A stretch of 64,000 nt of DNA, taken from positions 28,178,101-28,242,100 of the forward strand of contig NC_092677.1 of NCBI RefSeq assembly GCF_964355755.1, written 5' to 3'. The position numbers and the translations under genes are program-made. The notes below the pieces were generated by a model. The model did not search any database. It saw only the letters and a list, made by a program, of their open reading frames with translations, and had not been told where the DNA came from. Shown piece by piece: positions 36,158 through 46,465 of the stretch; the first letter of the stretch is position 1; every line of letters starts with the position of its first letter. The DNA comes from Antedon mediterranea. Its lineage: Eukaryota; Echinodermata; Crinoidea; Comatulida; Antedonidae.

Positions 36158-36602
36158 CGGGTGTTTCGAAACTAGAGATCCGAGACCAGAGACCTGAAAC
36201 GAGACCCAATACGAAAATGGAGACCTATATTTGGGTCTCCCTTTTCGTATATTATTAGGGTCTCCCTTTTCGTATAGTGTGGTCTCTCTTTTCGTATAGT
36301 GGGGTCTCCCTTTTCTTATAGTGGGTCTCCCTTTTCTTATAGTGGGTCTCCCTTTTCGTATATTTGGGCCTCCCATTTTGTATATTTGGGTCTCCCTTTC
36401 GTATAATTGGGTCTCCCTTTTCGTATATTTAGGTCTCCCTTTTCGTATATTAGGGTCTCCCTTTTCGTATAGTGGGGTCTCCCTTTTCGTATAGTGGGGT
36501 CTCCCTTTTCGTACGTGGGTCTCCCTTTTCGTATATTTAGGTCTCCCTTTTCGTATTGGGTCTCTGGTCTCTGGTCTCGGGTCTCTAGTTTCGAAACACC
36601 CG
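36158..36602. mobile_element. Nested palindromic module in element A
   Basis: CGGGTGTTTCGAAACTAGAG at the left and CTCTAGTTTCGAAACACCCG at the right are inverted repeats that continue into GACCAGAGACC. They enclose an array of CTCCCTTTTCGTATA units. TTTTTAA flanks both sides, which looks like a target duplication of 7-8 bp. The same module is at 38495-38936 (element B) and 42832-43217 (element C). Confidence 0.7.
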
Positions 36603-37552
36603 TTTTTAACCGATTATTCTGTTTAACAGCACGCTAGACCCTAGATGTGCTAGATTTAAAGTACCGTATTTATTGAAAAAACGGCCTGGGCTGTTTATTG
36701 TTTAGGTGGTTTTTAGGTGGACATTTATTGGAAGAAAGTTGTTTATTCAATGGGAGGGGGTATAATCTAATGGAAATAGACGCCGATTATTCCATATGAT
36801 GTTTCATGGGAGTGACATGGTCACCGTTTATTTGAGGGGAATTTATTTAAAGATCGACGTTTATTCGGTGAGTGAACATTGAGGTCAAATATCAAAAGTG
36901 ATATTATTCTTCAAGTGTACAAAAATACATATATGACAAATTTGAGACAAATATTAATTCTTTTAAGACCAGTGGTTATCGAAGCATTGTCCTGACGCAA
37001 AAATTATTATTATTATTAGCGATCCCAGTCTTTACAGTAAATACAGGGAGTACTATATAATACGTTCGACTATCCTATGATCATGTGTGACGATCTTCAG
37101 TTTATACCAGGCTATATTTATGTTCAATCTTTTACTTTTGTTTACAATAATGAATAGTAATTCGTCAAAGTAACGAATTAAAATATAGTTATTAATTCCT
37201 ATTATACACTGTTGCAGAGTCAGGTTGTTGAATGGTCTGGGTGGTTAGGGTGTTCTAAAGGGATAGTTTTCTGGGTGGTAATTGTCCGGGGGGTAATTGT
37301 CCGGGTGGTAATTGTCCGGGGGGTAATTGTTCCTAGGGGGTAATTGTCCGGGGGGTAGTTGTCCAGGGGGTAGTTGTCCTAAGGGGGTTGTTGTCCTAAG
37401 GGGGTAGTTGTCCGGGGGGTATTTGTCCGGGGGGTAGTTGTCCTAAAGGGGTAGTTGTCCTAAGGGGGTAGTGGTCCAGGTGGTGGTTGTCCGGGGGGTA
37501 GTTGTCCGGGGGGTAAATGTCCAGGGGGTGAATATCCGGATACGGTTTTATT

Positions 37553-39262
37553 CGTATCCGGATATTCACCCCCTGGACATTTACCCCCCGGACAACTACC
37601 CCCCGGACAACCACCACCTGGACCACTACCCCCTTAGGACAACTACCCCTTTAGGACAACTACCCCCCGGACAAATACCCCCCGGACAACTACCCCCTTA
37701 GGACAACAACCCCCTTAGGACAACTACCCCCTGGACAACTACCCCCCGGACAATTACCCCCTAGGAACAATTACCCCTCGGACAATTACCACCCGGACAA
37801 TTACCCCCCGGACAATTACCACCCAGAAAACTATCCCTTTAGAACACCCTAACCACCCAGACCATTCAACAACCTGACTCTGCAACAGTGTATAATAGGA
37901 ATTAATAACTATATTTTAATTCGTTACTTTGACGAATTACTATTCATTATTGTAAGCAAAAGTAAAAGATTGAACATAAATATAGCCTGGTATAAACTGA
38001 AGATCGTCACACATGATCATAGGATAGTCGAACGTATTATATAGTACTCCCTGTATTTACTGTAAAGACTGGGTTCGCTAATAATAATAATAATTTTTGC
38101 GTCAGGACAATGCTTCGATAACCACTGGTCTTAAAAGAATTAATATTTGTCTAAAATTTGTCATATATGTATTTTTGTACACTTGAAGAATAATATCACT
38201 TTTGATATTTGACCTCAATGTTCACTCACCGAATAAACGTCGATCTTTAAATAAATTCCCCTCAAATAAACGGTGACCATGTCACTCCCATGAAACATCA
38301 TATGGAATAATCGGCGTCTATTTCCATTAGATTATACCCCCTCCCATTGAATAAACAACTTTCTTCCAATAAATGTCCACCTAAAAACCACCTAAACAAT
38401 AAACAGCCCAGGCCGTTTTTTCAATAAATACGGTACTTTAAATCTAGCACATCTAGGGTCTAGCGTGCTGTTAAACAGAATAATCGGTTAAAAACGGGTG
38501 TTTCGAAACTAGAGACCCGAGACCAGAGACCCGAGACCCAATACGAAAAGGGAGACCTAAATATACGAAAAGGGAGACCCACGTACGAAAAGGGAGACCC
38601 CACTATACGAAAAGGGAGACCCCACTATACGAAAAGGGAGACCCTAATATACGAAAAGGGAGACCTAAATATACGAAAAGGGAGACCCAATTATACGAAA
38701 GGGAGACCCAAATATACAAAATGGGAGGCCCAAATATACGAAAAGGGAGACCCACTATAAGAAAAGGGAGACCCACTATAAGAAAAGGGAGACCCCACTA
38801 TACGAAAAGAGAGACCACACTATACGAAAAGGGAGACCCTAATATACGAAAAGGGAGACCCAAATATAGGTCTCCCTTTTCGTATTGGGTCTCGTTTCAG
38901 GTCTCTGGTCTCGGATCTCTAGTTTCGAAACACCCGTTAAAAACAGATGATTTCATTTTTACAGAAACCGGTCCTATATATTTGTCTACTTTTGGATGGG
39001 GGGGGGGGGGTAGTTGACCGGGGGGTAGTTGACCGGGGGGTAGTTACCCGGGGGGTAGTTATCCTAAGGGGGTAGTTGTCCTAAGGGGGTGGTTGTCCGG
39101 GGGGTAGTTGTCCGGGGGGTTGTTATCCTAAGGGGGTAGTTGTCCTAAGGGGGTAGTTGTCCGGGGGGTAGTTGTCCGGGGGGTAGTTGTCCTAAGGGGG
39201 TAGTTGTCCGGGTGGTAAACATCCGGGGGGTAACTGTCTAGGGGGTAGGTGTCCTAGAACCG
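37553..39262 (-). mobile_element. Foldback (TU-like) DNA transposon B, inverted relative to A
   Basis: B is the reverse complement of element A without A's left-end duplication. It starts CGTATCCGGATATTCACC, ends GGTGTCCTAGAACCG, and is flanked by GTTTTATT at 37545-37552 and 39263-39270. Domain order mirrors A, including the nested module at 38495-38936 and a G-run near 38998. Sequence identity to A is high, including the unique core, so A and B form a palindrome with arms of about 1.6-1.7 kb around an 8-base centre. Confidence 0.85.
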
Positions 39263-39270
39263 GTTTTATT

Positions 39271-39435
39271 ATCTGCTTTTGTTTTTTGCTTCTGTAATTG
39301 TTTTATTATTTGATTTGATATCTGCTTTTTACATTTATTATTGTTGGTGTTTTCCATTGAGCACGGTCTTACTGAAAGACAACTTTTAGTTGAGTTAAGT
39401 ATTCGTGATTAAATAAAGCTTATTATTATTATTAT
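39271..39435 (+). mobile_element. LINE 3' UTR, right part, with AATAAAGCTTATTATTATT tail
   Basis: After the foldback pair the LINE tail resumes and ends AATAAAGCTTATTATTATTA, a microsatellite-like 3' end typical of CR1/RTE-type LINEs. Removing the inserted DNA and two copies of GTTTTATT restores one continuous sequence. Confidence 0.55.
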
Positions 39436-40006
39436 GTGTTGAGAACTTTTAATAGGCCTACTCTGACTGAAATCTACAACATATATTTTTTTTGTAAACT
39501 TGGAGAACTCGCCATCAGGTTTGAAACAAACACACTTACAACGCTATTGTTATGTACCGTAGCCTACAGCCTGCGCATTACTATACATAATTATTCTAAC
39601 ATTATTTATGTTGGTTTTTCCTAATCTCGCATTTGTATTTTACTCGTATTTTATTTACTATTTATTATGAATTATGGCATTGCTAACAAATTAACCTACA
39701 AGAACAAATAGTGGCTGAGGAGCGGCTCATTAAGCAAGTCACGATCGTTCTCTCTGCGTCTTAAGTGTAATTAACGCGTTAATGTCGCGTCGCAAAGTGT
39801 ACTGAATGCGTTAATGTTGCGAAAAGTGTAAATAATGTGTTAATGTGTGTCTCAATGTGCTGGTTCCATTTTCCTCTTGCTTCAGACAATAGAAACATAA
39901 TATTTGTAAACACATAGTGGCAGACATTTGGCCAAGAGGGACCGTGGGTCAAATGTCCAACACGCAAGTGAGAAATACCTAATCTCTATATACAGTATAC
40001 ATAAAG
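39436..40006. other. Intergenic DNA, nothing identified
   Basis: No supported exon. GCGTTAATGT and GTGTTAATGTG form a weak degenerate repeat near 39776-39856. Confidence 0.4.
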
Positions 40007-40148
40007 CTCTGTCTACACTATCAAACTTTATGTGAAAAAAAAATGTGATGGGCCCACATGGACATGATGATATCATATCACTACCATATTTGGGCATGAC
40101 ATCACACTTTTTTTGTCAAACATGTTTGATAGTGTAGACAGAGCTTAA
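40007..40148. mobile_element. CTACACTATCAAAC-family MITE, best-preserved copy
   Basis: It has near-perfect ends: AAGCTCTGTCTACACTATCA at left, TGATAGTGTAGACAGAGCTT at right. Inside are TGTGATGGGCCCACATGGAC, ATGATATCATATCACTACC and a single ATTTGGGCATGACATCACA block. TA or TTAA at the borders would suit a TA-type or TTAA-type target. Length is about 142 bp. Confidence 0.85.
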
Positions 40149-40679
40149 AACTACCGTGTCAAAATCATCTCATATAACCTGACTCATTAAAATGAGTGGT
40201 TGCATATTATAAAATTGTTTTACAAAATTAGCAAATAAATTCCTGACCGTCACGAAGAGAGTTCCAGAATGTTAATTAACAATTACGCTAGTGCTTGTGC
40301 TTATCTTCTATCGTTTAAAACTTTCTATCCGTTTTATGTTTATGATGTGAAAACTTGTCAATAAATTGGATATGATATCTTTAACAATCGTACAATAACC
40401 AAACTTGGCATTTCTTTTGATCGTAGCGCACAAAGCTTTGTTTATCTCTGTCATCACGGTTACCCATTTTGAAAATGTTTATGAAGATGTTTAAATGTTT
40501 TATTTGGCGTTAAGCGTCATTAAGTCCATCTCACAATGTAAACTCGTTCACTGGAATTGTTACGAAAACAAAGTCGTTTATTTATGCCTGTGCCATACTC
40601 ACGATTACAAATATTAGTGCAGTACGTTTGGTAAGAAAAACGTGCTCTATAAACAACTAATAACAACAACAACGTATGT

Positions 40680-40815
40680 TGCCGAAATTAAAGTTAGATT
40701 ATGTTAAAGTTAGATTATGTTAAAGTTAGATTATGTTAAAGTTAGATTATGTTAAAGTTAGATTATGTTAAAGTTAGATTATGTTAAAGTTAGATTATGT
40801 TAAAGTTAGATTATG
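40680..40815. repeat. 16-bp minisatellite (AAGTTAGATTATGTTA), about 8 copies
   Basis: Copies are identical with an exact 16-bp period. The array ends 20 bp before a MITE of the CTACACTATCAAAC family. Confidence 0.95.
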
Positions 40816-40836
40816 TTCAGAACGTTCATCTCCGAT

Positions 40837-40954
40837 AAAGCTCTGGCTACACTATCAAACAAAAAAGTGTGATGTCCCCAAATATGGTAGTGATGTCCCC
40901 AAATATGGTAGTGATATGACATCATGTCACATAAAGTTTGATAGTGTTAGACCA
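40837..40954. mobile_element. CTACACTATCAAAC-family MITE with two satellite units
   Basis: Starts AAAGCTCTGGCTACACTATC and ends TTTGATAGTGTTAGACCAGG. Inside, the unit GTCCCCAAATATGGTAGTGAT is present exactly twice in tandem (40873-40914), the same 21-bp unit that is expanded at 11317-12001. Confidence 0.8.
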
Positions 40955-42502
40955 GGAGGAAATTTCCTCCATGTGTACTTCTCCGATAACAGTTATTTGT
41001 AAACGGGAAAATAAAGAGAGTTATTTAAAATGTTTGTTTTTAGTGTATTAAACACAGGTTTATAATAACGGCGCCATTTAACACGTGGGTTATTTTAGCC
41101 ATAATATCTGTCGCCAAAATTGTGTAGAAAATGAAATGATTTACATTACGCTTATTTGTCATTGTTTACTACTTTGTTGAATTATTTTCCATTAGTATTG
41201 TCCAATGGGAATTAAGAACAGAATATAGTATAAGTCATAAAGTCAATTCGTCTGAAATTTCAGAGAATTTTAACTTGCGCTCTGGGCCATGACAAACATC
41301 TGCGCATGCGTAACAACTTGTCTGGTAACTACTTCCGTGACTATTATAAATATTATTTTAAAAAATAAATTACTAAGTAAAGTTTAATTAGTTTGTTATG
41401 ATAAATGAAGTGTTTTAATAACTAATTAATCTAACATAAACCATAAGAATATTATAGTATGTATAAGGACATTCAATATTTAAACATCATTATGTGTGAA
41501 TATATGTAAGATATTGATGCAAATTGTTTACAAATTAATTTGACGAATACAGGTGACAGAATTCTCATGTAGGCCTAATCTATTTAATAATATTATTCCT
41601 TGTGGACGATTCAGTCAAATCATGCTAATTATAATTATTTAAAAGATTTGTTTTAACTGTCTCATTCTTCTTATGTTGTTATGGCGATTCTACATCTTTT
41701 CAAAATCTCGAGATGTAGGCCTCCTCCACATAAATTGAAACATATTTCTAGAATGCATTACATCAATATAAATTGGATCACTTTTTTATAGTAATAAACA
41801 GACCAGTAAAATAAACTATAAAATCACAGGCAAACTGACGACAGTCGAACATTTACTGACCCATATTTGGTGGTAAAATCACCAGTATTGAGGTTAAACC
41901 AATTATATACAATGTGTTTTTTTTTAAACACAGCATATTTAAATTGCAAGTAGTAGTAGTGTATAATATGTGAACTCGTGTGTTTGGTTACGTCATACAC
42001 GAGACACTACGCGGCTCATGCTTTGTATCAATTATTCACTTGTTTTGTAACTAAATAAGCCGCTTACAATAACAATCTTAATTTTTAAAATCTCAATTAA
42101 TATTATACCAATTCCCTATAGATACTATATTACTATATACAACGAATAAGATGATCCAATCTGTTCTTACAGTCTGTTATTATTTAAATACAATTGATAC
42201 AGTGGGACCCATCTTTTGGGACACCCCTGTTCAGGAGACATCCATATTAAATGGACACAAATGGGGACCAATTCCTATCCATATAGAATATCCCATGGGA
42301 CTTTTTAAACGAATAGGAGAAACATATTTTAACACCCCGAGAACATTAGAGGACGCCGGGCTGTCCTGAGGGTTTCCGTATTTCAGTGAGATGGTACTGT
42401 TGTTGTGTGGGACGGTAGGTAGGCCCTGGTTTTGTTCCTTTTGTGCTGCTGGTGTGTTTTAGAAGTTTAGAATGTCCGGCGCAATTATACATACATCTGT
42501 CA
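40955..42502. other. Intergenic DNA, nothing identified
   Basis: AT-rich. The frame at 42151-42369 has repeat-like character (GTGGGACCCATCTTTTGGGA, AGACATCCATATTAAATGG) and may be an old transposon end, but I could not find a partner. Confidence 0.4.
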
Positions 42503-43764
42503 CGGTTCTAGGACACCTACCCCCTAGACAGTTACCCCCCGGATGTTTACCACCCGGACAACTACCCCCTTAGGACAACTACCCCCCGGACAATTACCCC
42601 CCGGACAACTACCCCCTTAGGACAACTACCCTCTTAGGATAACAACCCCCCGGACAACAACCCCCCGGACAACTACCCCCCGGACAACCACCCCCTTAGG
42701 ACAACTACCTCCCGGTCAACTACCCCCCGGTCAACTACCCCCCCGGTCAACTACCCCCCCCCCCCCCCCAATCTAAAAGTAGACAAATATATAGGACCGG
42801 TTTCTTTAAAAATGAAATCATCTGTTTTTAACGGGTGTTTCGAAACTAGAGACCCGAGACCAGAGACCTGACACGAGACCCAATACGAAAAAGGAGACCT
42901 ATATTTGGGTCTCCCTTTTCGTATATTAGGGTCTCCCTTTTCGTATAGTCTGGTCTCTTTTTTCGTATATTTGGGTCTCCCATTTCGTATATTTGGGTCT
43001 CCCTTTTCGTATATTTGGTCTCCCTTTTCGTATATTTAGGTCTCCCTTTTCTTATATTAGGGTCTCCCTTTTTGTATAGTGGGGTCTCCCTTTTCGTATA
43101 GTGGGGTCTCCCTTTTCGTACGTGGGTCTCCCTTTTCGTATATTTAGGTCTCCCTTTTCGTATTGGGTCTCGGGTCTCATGGTCTCTGGTCTCGGGTCTC
43201 TAGTTTCGAAACACCCGTTTTTAACCGATTATTCTGTTTAACAGCACGCTAGGCCCTAGATGTGCTAGATTTAAAGTACCGTATTTATTGAAAAAAACGG
43301 CCTGGGCTGTTTATTGTTTAGGTGGTTTTTAGGTCGACATTTATTGGAAGAAAGTTGTTTATTCAATGGGAGGGGGTATAGTCTAATGGAAATAGACGCC
43401 GATTATTCCATATGATGTGTCATGAGAGTGACATGGTCACCGTTTATTTGAGGGGAATTTATTTAAAGATCGCCGTTTATTCGGTGAGTGAACATTGAGG
43501 TCAAATATCAAAAGTGATATTATTCTTCAAGTGTACAAAAATACAAATGACAAATTTGAGACAAAAATTAATTCTTTTAAGACCAGTGGTTATCGAAGCA
43601 TTGTCCTGACGCAAAAATTATTATTATTATTAGCGAACCCAGTTTTTACAGTAAATACAGGGAGTACTATATAATACGTTCGACTATCCTATGATCATGT
43701 GTGACAATCTTCAGTTTATACCAGGCTATATTTATGTTCAATCTTTTACTTTTGTTTACAATAA

Positions 43765-45283
43765 TCTATATATAAATTTACGTAAGGGCAAAATTCGGTA
43801 AATCGCGCCTTACTTCTAGAATGTTTACTCGATGGTATATAACGTTGGTTCGTACTTTCGATACTGATTTTAACCACCTGATGTAACCCTGTTTACTATT
43901 TAAATGGAGTTCGATAATTAGTTATTGACGATTAAAACGAATTTAGGTTCAACAATTTGCCCCAAATAGGGGTGTTTTCCGATCGTGGTATACACTGTCC
44001 AATGCATGTATATCTTGAAAAATACCCGCATACAATAATACGAGGATGCTTCGCATTTTCCTATCTCCTCCTACGATAATTGTTTTTAATGGATGAAAAC
44101 CGGTTGAACAGCTCGAGTACAGCATCATAATGTTGAAGACAGACCTATTTTCTTAAAAACATACTATTTTGATAGATTTAATATACATTTATACAAATGT
44201 ATTGATTTCCGATGAATGGAACATTCCAATAATAACTCTTTACCACCAGCTGTAGGTAAATTTATTGGCCCTTGGGGAATTAACCTAAAACCTATATATA
44301 GATATAATATTGCAATAAATACGTATTAACATTTGTGGTCGCCATTGAATTTAATGTGAGTGTGGGTACTGTTAGATGTATAACACAATCATGTACAAAT
44401 AAACGTATTACTGTGAGTGTAGGCCCTACTGTTATATAGAACGTACAATATACAAATAAACTGTAGTACTGACAGTTGCTTCTCAACGTTTGTATTAATT
44501 AATAATTACAAAGAATATAAACGTTGTAGTGGTACGTGTATCGTTACATATACTACCGTATTCTATTTCAATCGACTATGACAGTGACAGTTTTAACAAT
44601 AAAGTATTAAGTCGCAAATGTGTTACTGTATCAAGTGGTATATTATTTATAGGCCTGTGAGTAGGCCCTACTGTTATACAAAACGTACAATATACAAATA
44701 AACTGTACTACTGACAGTTGCTTCTCAATGTTTGTATTAATTAATAATTACAAAGAATATAAACGTTGTAGTGGTACGTGTATCGTTACATGTACATGCT
44801 ATTTCAATGGACTATAACAGTGACAGTTTTAACAAAGTATTAAATCGCAAATGTGTTACTGTATCAAGTGGTATATTATTTATAGGCCTATCAAACATGA
44901 AAAACATATTTCGTTACTGAGTAGATAAAGAATATATTAAAACATTGTTCTTCTTTGTACCCATATCCTCTTTCCCCATCCCTCAACCCTAATGTTACAC
45001 ACAAAACACAAATTGGGTTTGTTTAAATGAGTCCAAATAACAAATTTGGACTCATTTTGTGACAAGTTTCTCTTTCGGAAGTAATTCCCAGTGTGCTAAT
45101 TTCAGTTTAATACATAAATCATCGTGTCTATTTATTCGTTTCTGTAAACAATAATAACTATTATCATCCTGCAGTACGTACATTAAAAAAAAGCATTTTT
45201 TTACGCTGAAATTACTGTGTATTCGAGAACCATCTGTGGGCACGACCTAGATGGTACGCGAGCGAAGCGAGCGTACCATCTAG
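43765..45283 (+). mobile_element. Nonautonomous Helitron-like element
   Basis: It starts TCTATATATAAATTTACG and ends in CTAG, inserted between A (43764) and T (45284) with no target duplication. These are the Helitron rules: 5'-TC, CTRR-3', AT target. The uninterrupted site CAATAATGAATAGTAATTCG is intact in element A near 37147. The 3' end forms a hairpin with a 13-bp stem (CTAGATGGTACGC at 45247-45259 and its complement at 45271-45283). The stem includes the terminal CTAG, whereas classic Helitron hairpins lie about 10 bases inside it. No Rep/helicase ORF is present. Internally 44413-44656 and 44657-44890 are a tandem duplication. Confidence 0.8.
44413..44892. repeat. Tandem duplication of about 240 bp within the Helitron-like element
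   Basis: The block starting GTGAGTGTAGGCCCTACTGT and ending GGTATATTATTTATAGGCCT is present twice head to tail. The second copy lacks a few bases and differs at about a dozen places. Confidence 0.85.
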
Positions 45284-45984
45284 TGAATAGTAATTCGTCA
45301 AAGTAACGAATTAAAATATAGTTATTAATTCCTATTATACGCTGTTGCAGAGGTCAGGTTGTTGAATGGTCTGGGTGGTAGTTGTCCGTCCGGGGGGTAG
45401 TTGTTCTAAAGGGATAGTTTTCTGGGTGGTAGTTGTCCAGGGGTTAGTTGTCCTACGGAGGTAGTTGTCCTAAAAGATTATTTGCCCTCGGAGTATTGTC
45501 CAGGTCCAGGAGGTAGTTGTCCTACGGGGAGTATTGTGTCAGAGGCAGTTGTCCGCGGGGTAATTACCCGGGGGGGGGGGGGTAATTCTCCGGGGGTAAT
45601 TGTCAAGGGGTAATTGTTCCTAGGGGGTAATTGTCCGGGGGTAGTTGTCCAGGGGTTAGTTGTCCTACGGAGGTAGTTGTCCTAAAAGATTATTTGCCCT
45701 CGGAGTATTGTCCAGGAAGTAGTTGTCCTACGGGGAGTATTGTGTCAGAGGTAGTTGTCCGCGGGGTAATTACCCGGGGAGGAGGGGGTAATTGTCCGGG
45801 GGGTAATTGTCCGGAGGGTAATTGTTCCTAGGGGGTAATTGTCCAGGGGGTAGTTGTCCTAAGGGGGTAGTTGTCCGGGGGGTATTTGTCCGGGGGGTAG
45901 TTGTCCTAAAGGTGGTGGTTGTCCGGGGGGTAGTTTTCCGGGGGGTAAATGTCCAGGGGGTGAATATCCGGATACGATCTGTCA

Positions 45985-46465
45985 CGTCAACTCAACATAA
46001 AAATGTGTAATGGTTACGATATTTGTTCAGCTTGCCAATAACAAGTTAAAATTCGCAAACGATCGGAAACGAAATCTAAAATGTCCGTAACCTTATCTTT
46101 CGCGGTTTGACGCGTAAAATACCGTCGTTTCCGGAACACGTACACAAAAACTTCCGTCAACAAACGGTGGTGTAAAATATGTAATGGTTGGACAGTTGTT
46201 GAGCGTGTTACAATAGAAAGTAGTCATATAATAGCACACCAGAAAGTTATAAACAGAAAGATGGCCACAGATGTCGTCAATAACGTCGCCATTAATTAAG
46301 TGTAATTAACTATTAAACACGTGCACTCAAATTGTGGTGCTTTTTGTGTTCTTTTTTTTTGTAATCAAACGCGGAGAATTCTTAATTAACGTCCTCAGAT
46401 ATCTGCTAGTATAAGATTCATTTTGGTTCTTGTAGAGACATAGTTTTGTAAGTTTTTAAGCACGT
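45985..46465. other. Unassigned DNA beyond element C
   Basis: It begins right after the target duplication. No gene or repeat recognised. It may include the 3' UTR of the tentative minus-strand gene that ends at 46466. Confidence 0.35.

Larger units (their letters stand above)
35236..37544 (+). mobile_element. Foldback (TU-like) DNA transposon A
   Basis: It runs from GGTTCTAGGACACC to TATCCGGATACG and is flanked on both sides by GTTTTATT (35228-35235 and 37545-37552). Domains: a left array of about 15-bp CGGACAACTACCCCC units; a C-run; a nested palindromic module with a CTCCCTTTTCGTAT array; a unique core (about 36603-37270) with CCGATTATTCTGTTTAAC; and a right array of GGGGGTAGTTGTCC units, complementary to the left array. 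Long inverted repeats made of short tandem units plus an 8-bp target duplication are the features I recall for TU elements of sea urchins. The first 678 bp (35236-35913) duplicate the left end. No transposase is encoded. Confidence 0.85.
42503..45976 (+). mobile_element. Foldback (TU-like) DNA transposon C, interrupted by a Helitron-like element
   Basis: It begins CGGTTCTAGGACACC and ends ATATCCGGATACG, flanked by ATCTGTCA at 42495-42502 and 45977-45984. This perfect 8-bp target duplication fixes both ends of the family. Domain order is as in element A: left CGGACAACTACCCCC array, C-run, nested module (42832-43217), unique core, right GGGGGTAGTTGTCC array (45360-45960). The core is split at 43764/45284 by 1519 bp of foreign DNA; without it the element is 1955 bp. 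The right array has its own internal duplication (45430-45560 and 45650-45780). Confidence 0.87.

Noticed and set aside
37396-37701. Frames rich in PPDNYPP that look like a proline-rich protein
   Set aside because: Translation of the GGGGGTAGTTGTCC arrays; the same peptide appears on both arms of the palindrome.
35422-39017. Frames with IRKGRPT repeats that resemble a basic protein
   Set aside because: They are the reverse reading of the CTCCCTTTTCGTAT array in the foldback elements and appear wherever that array does.
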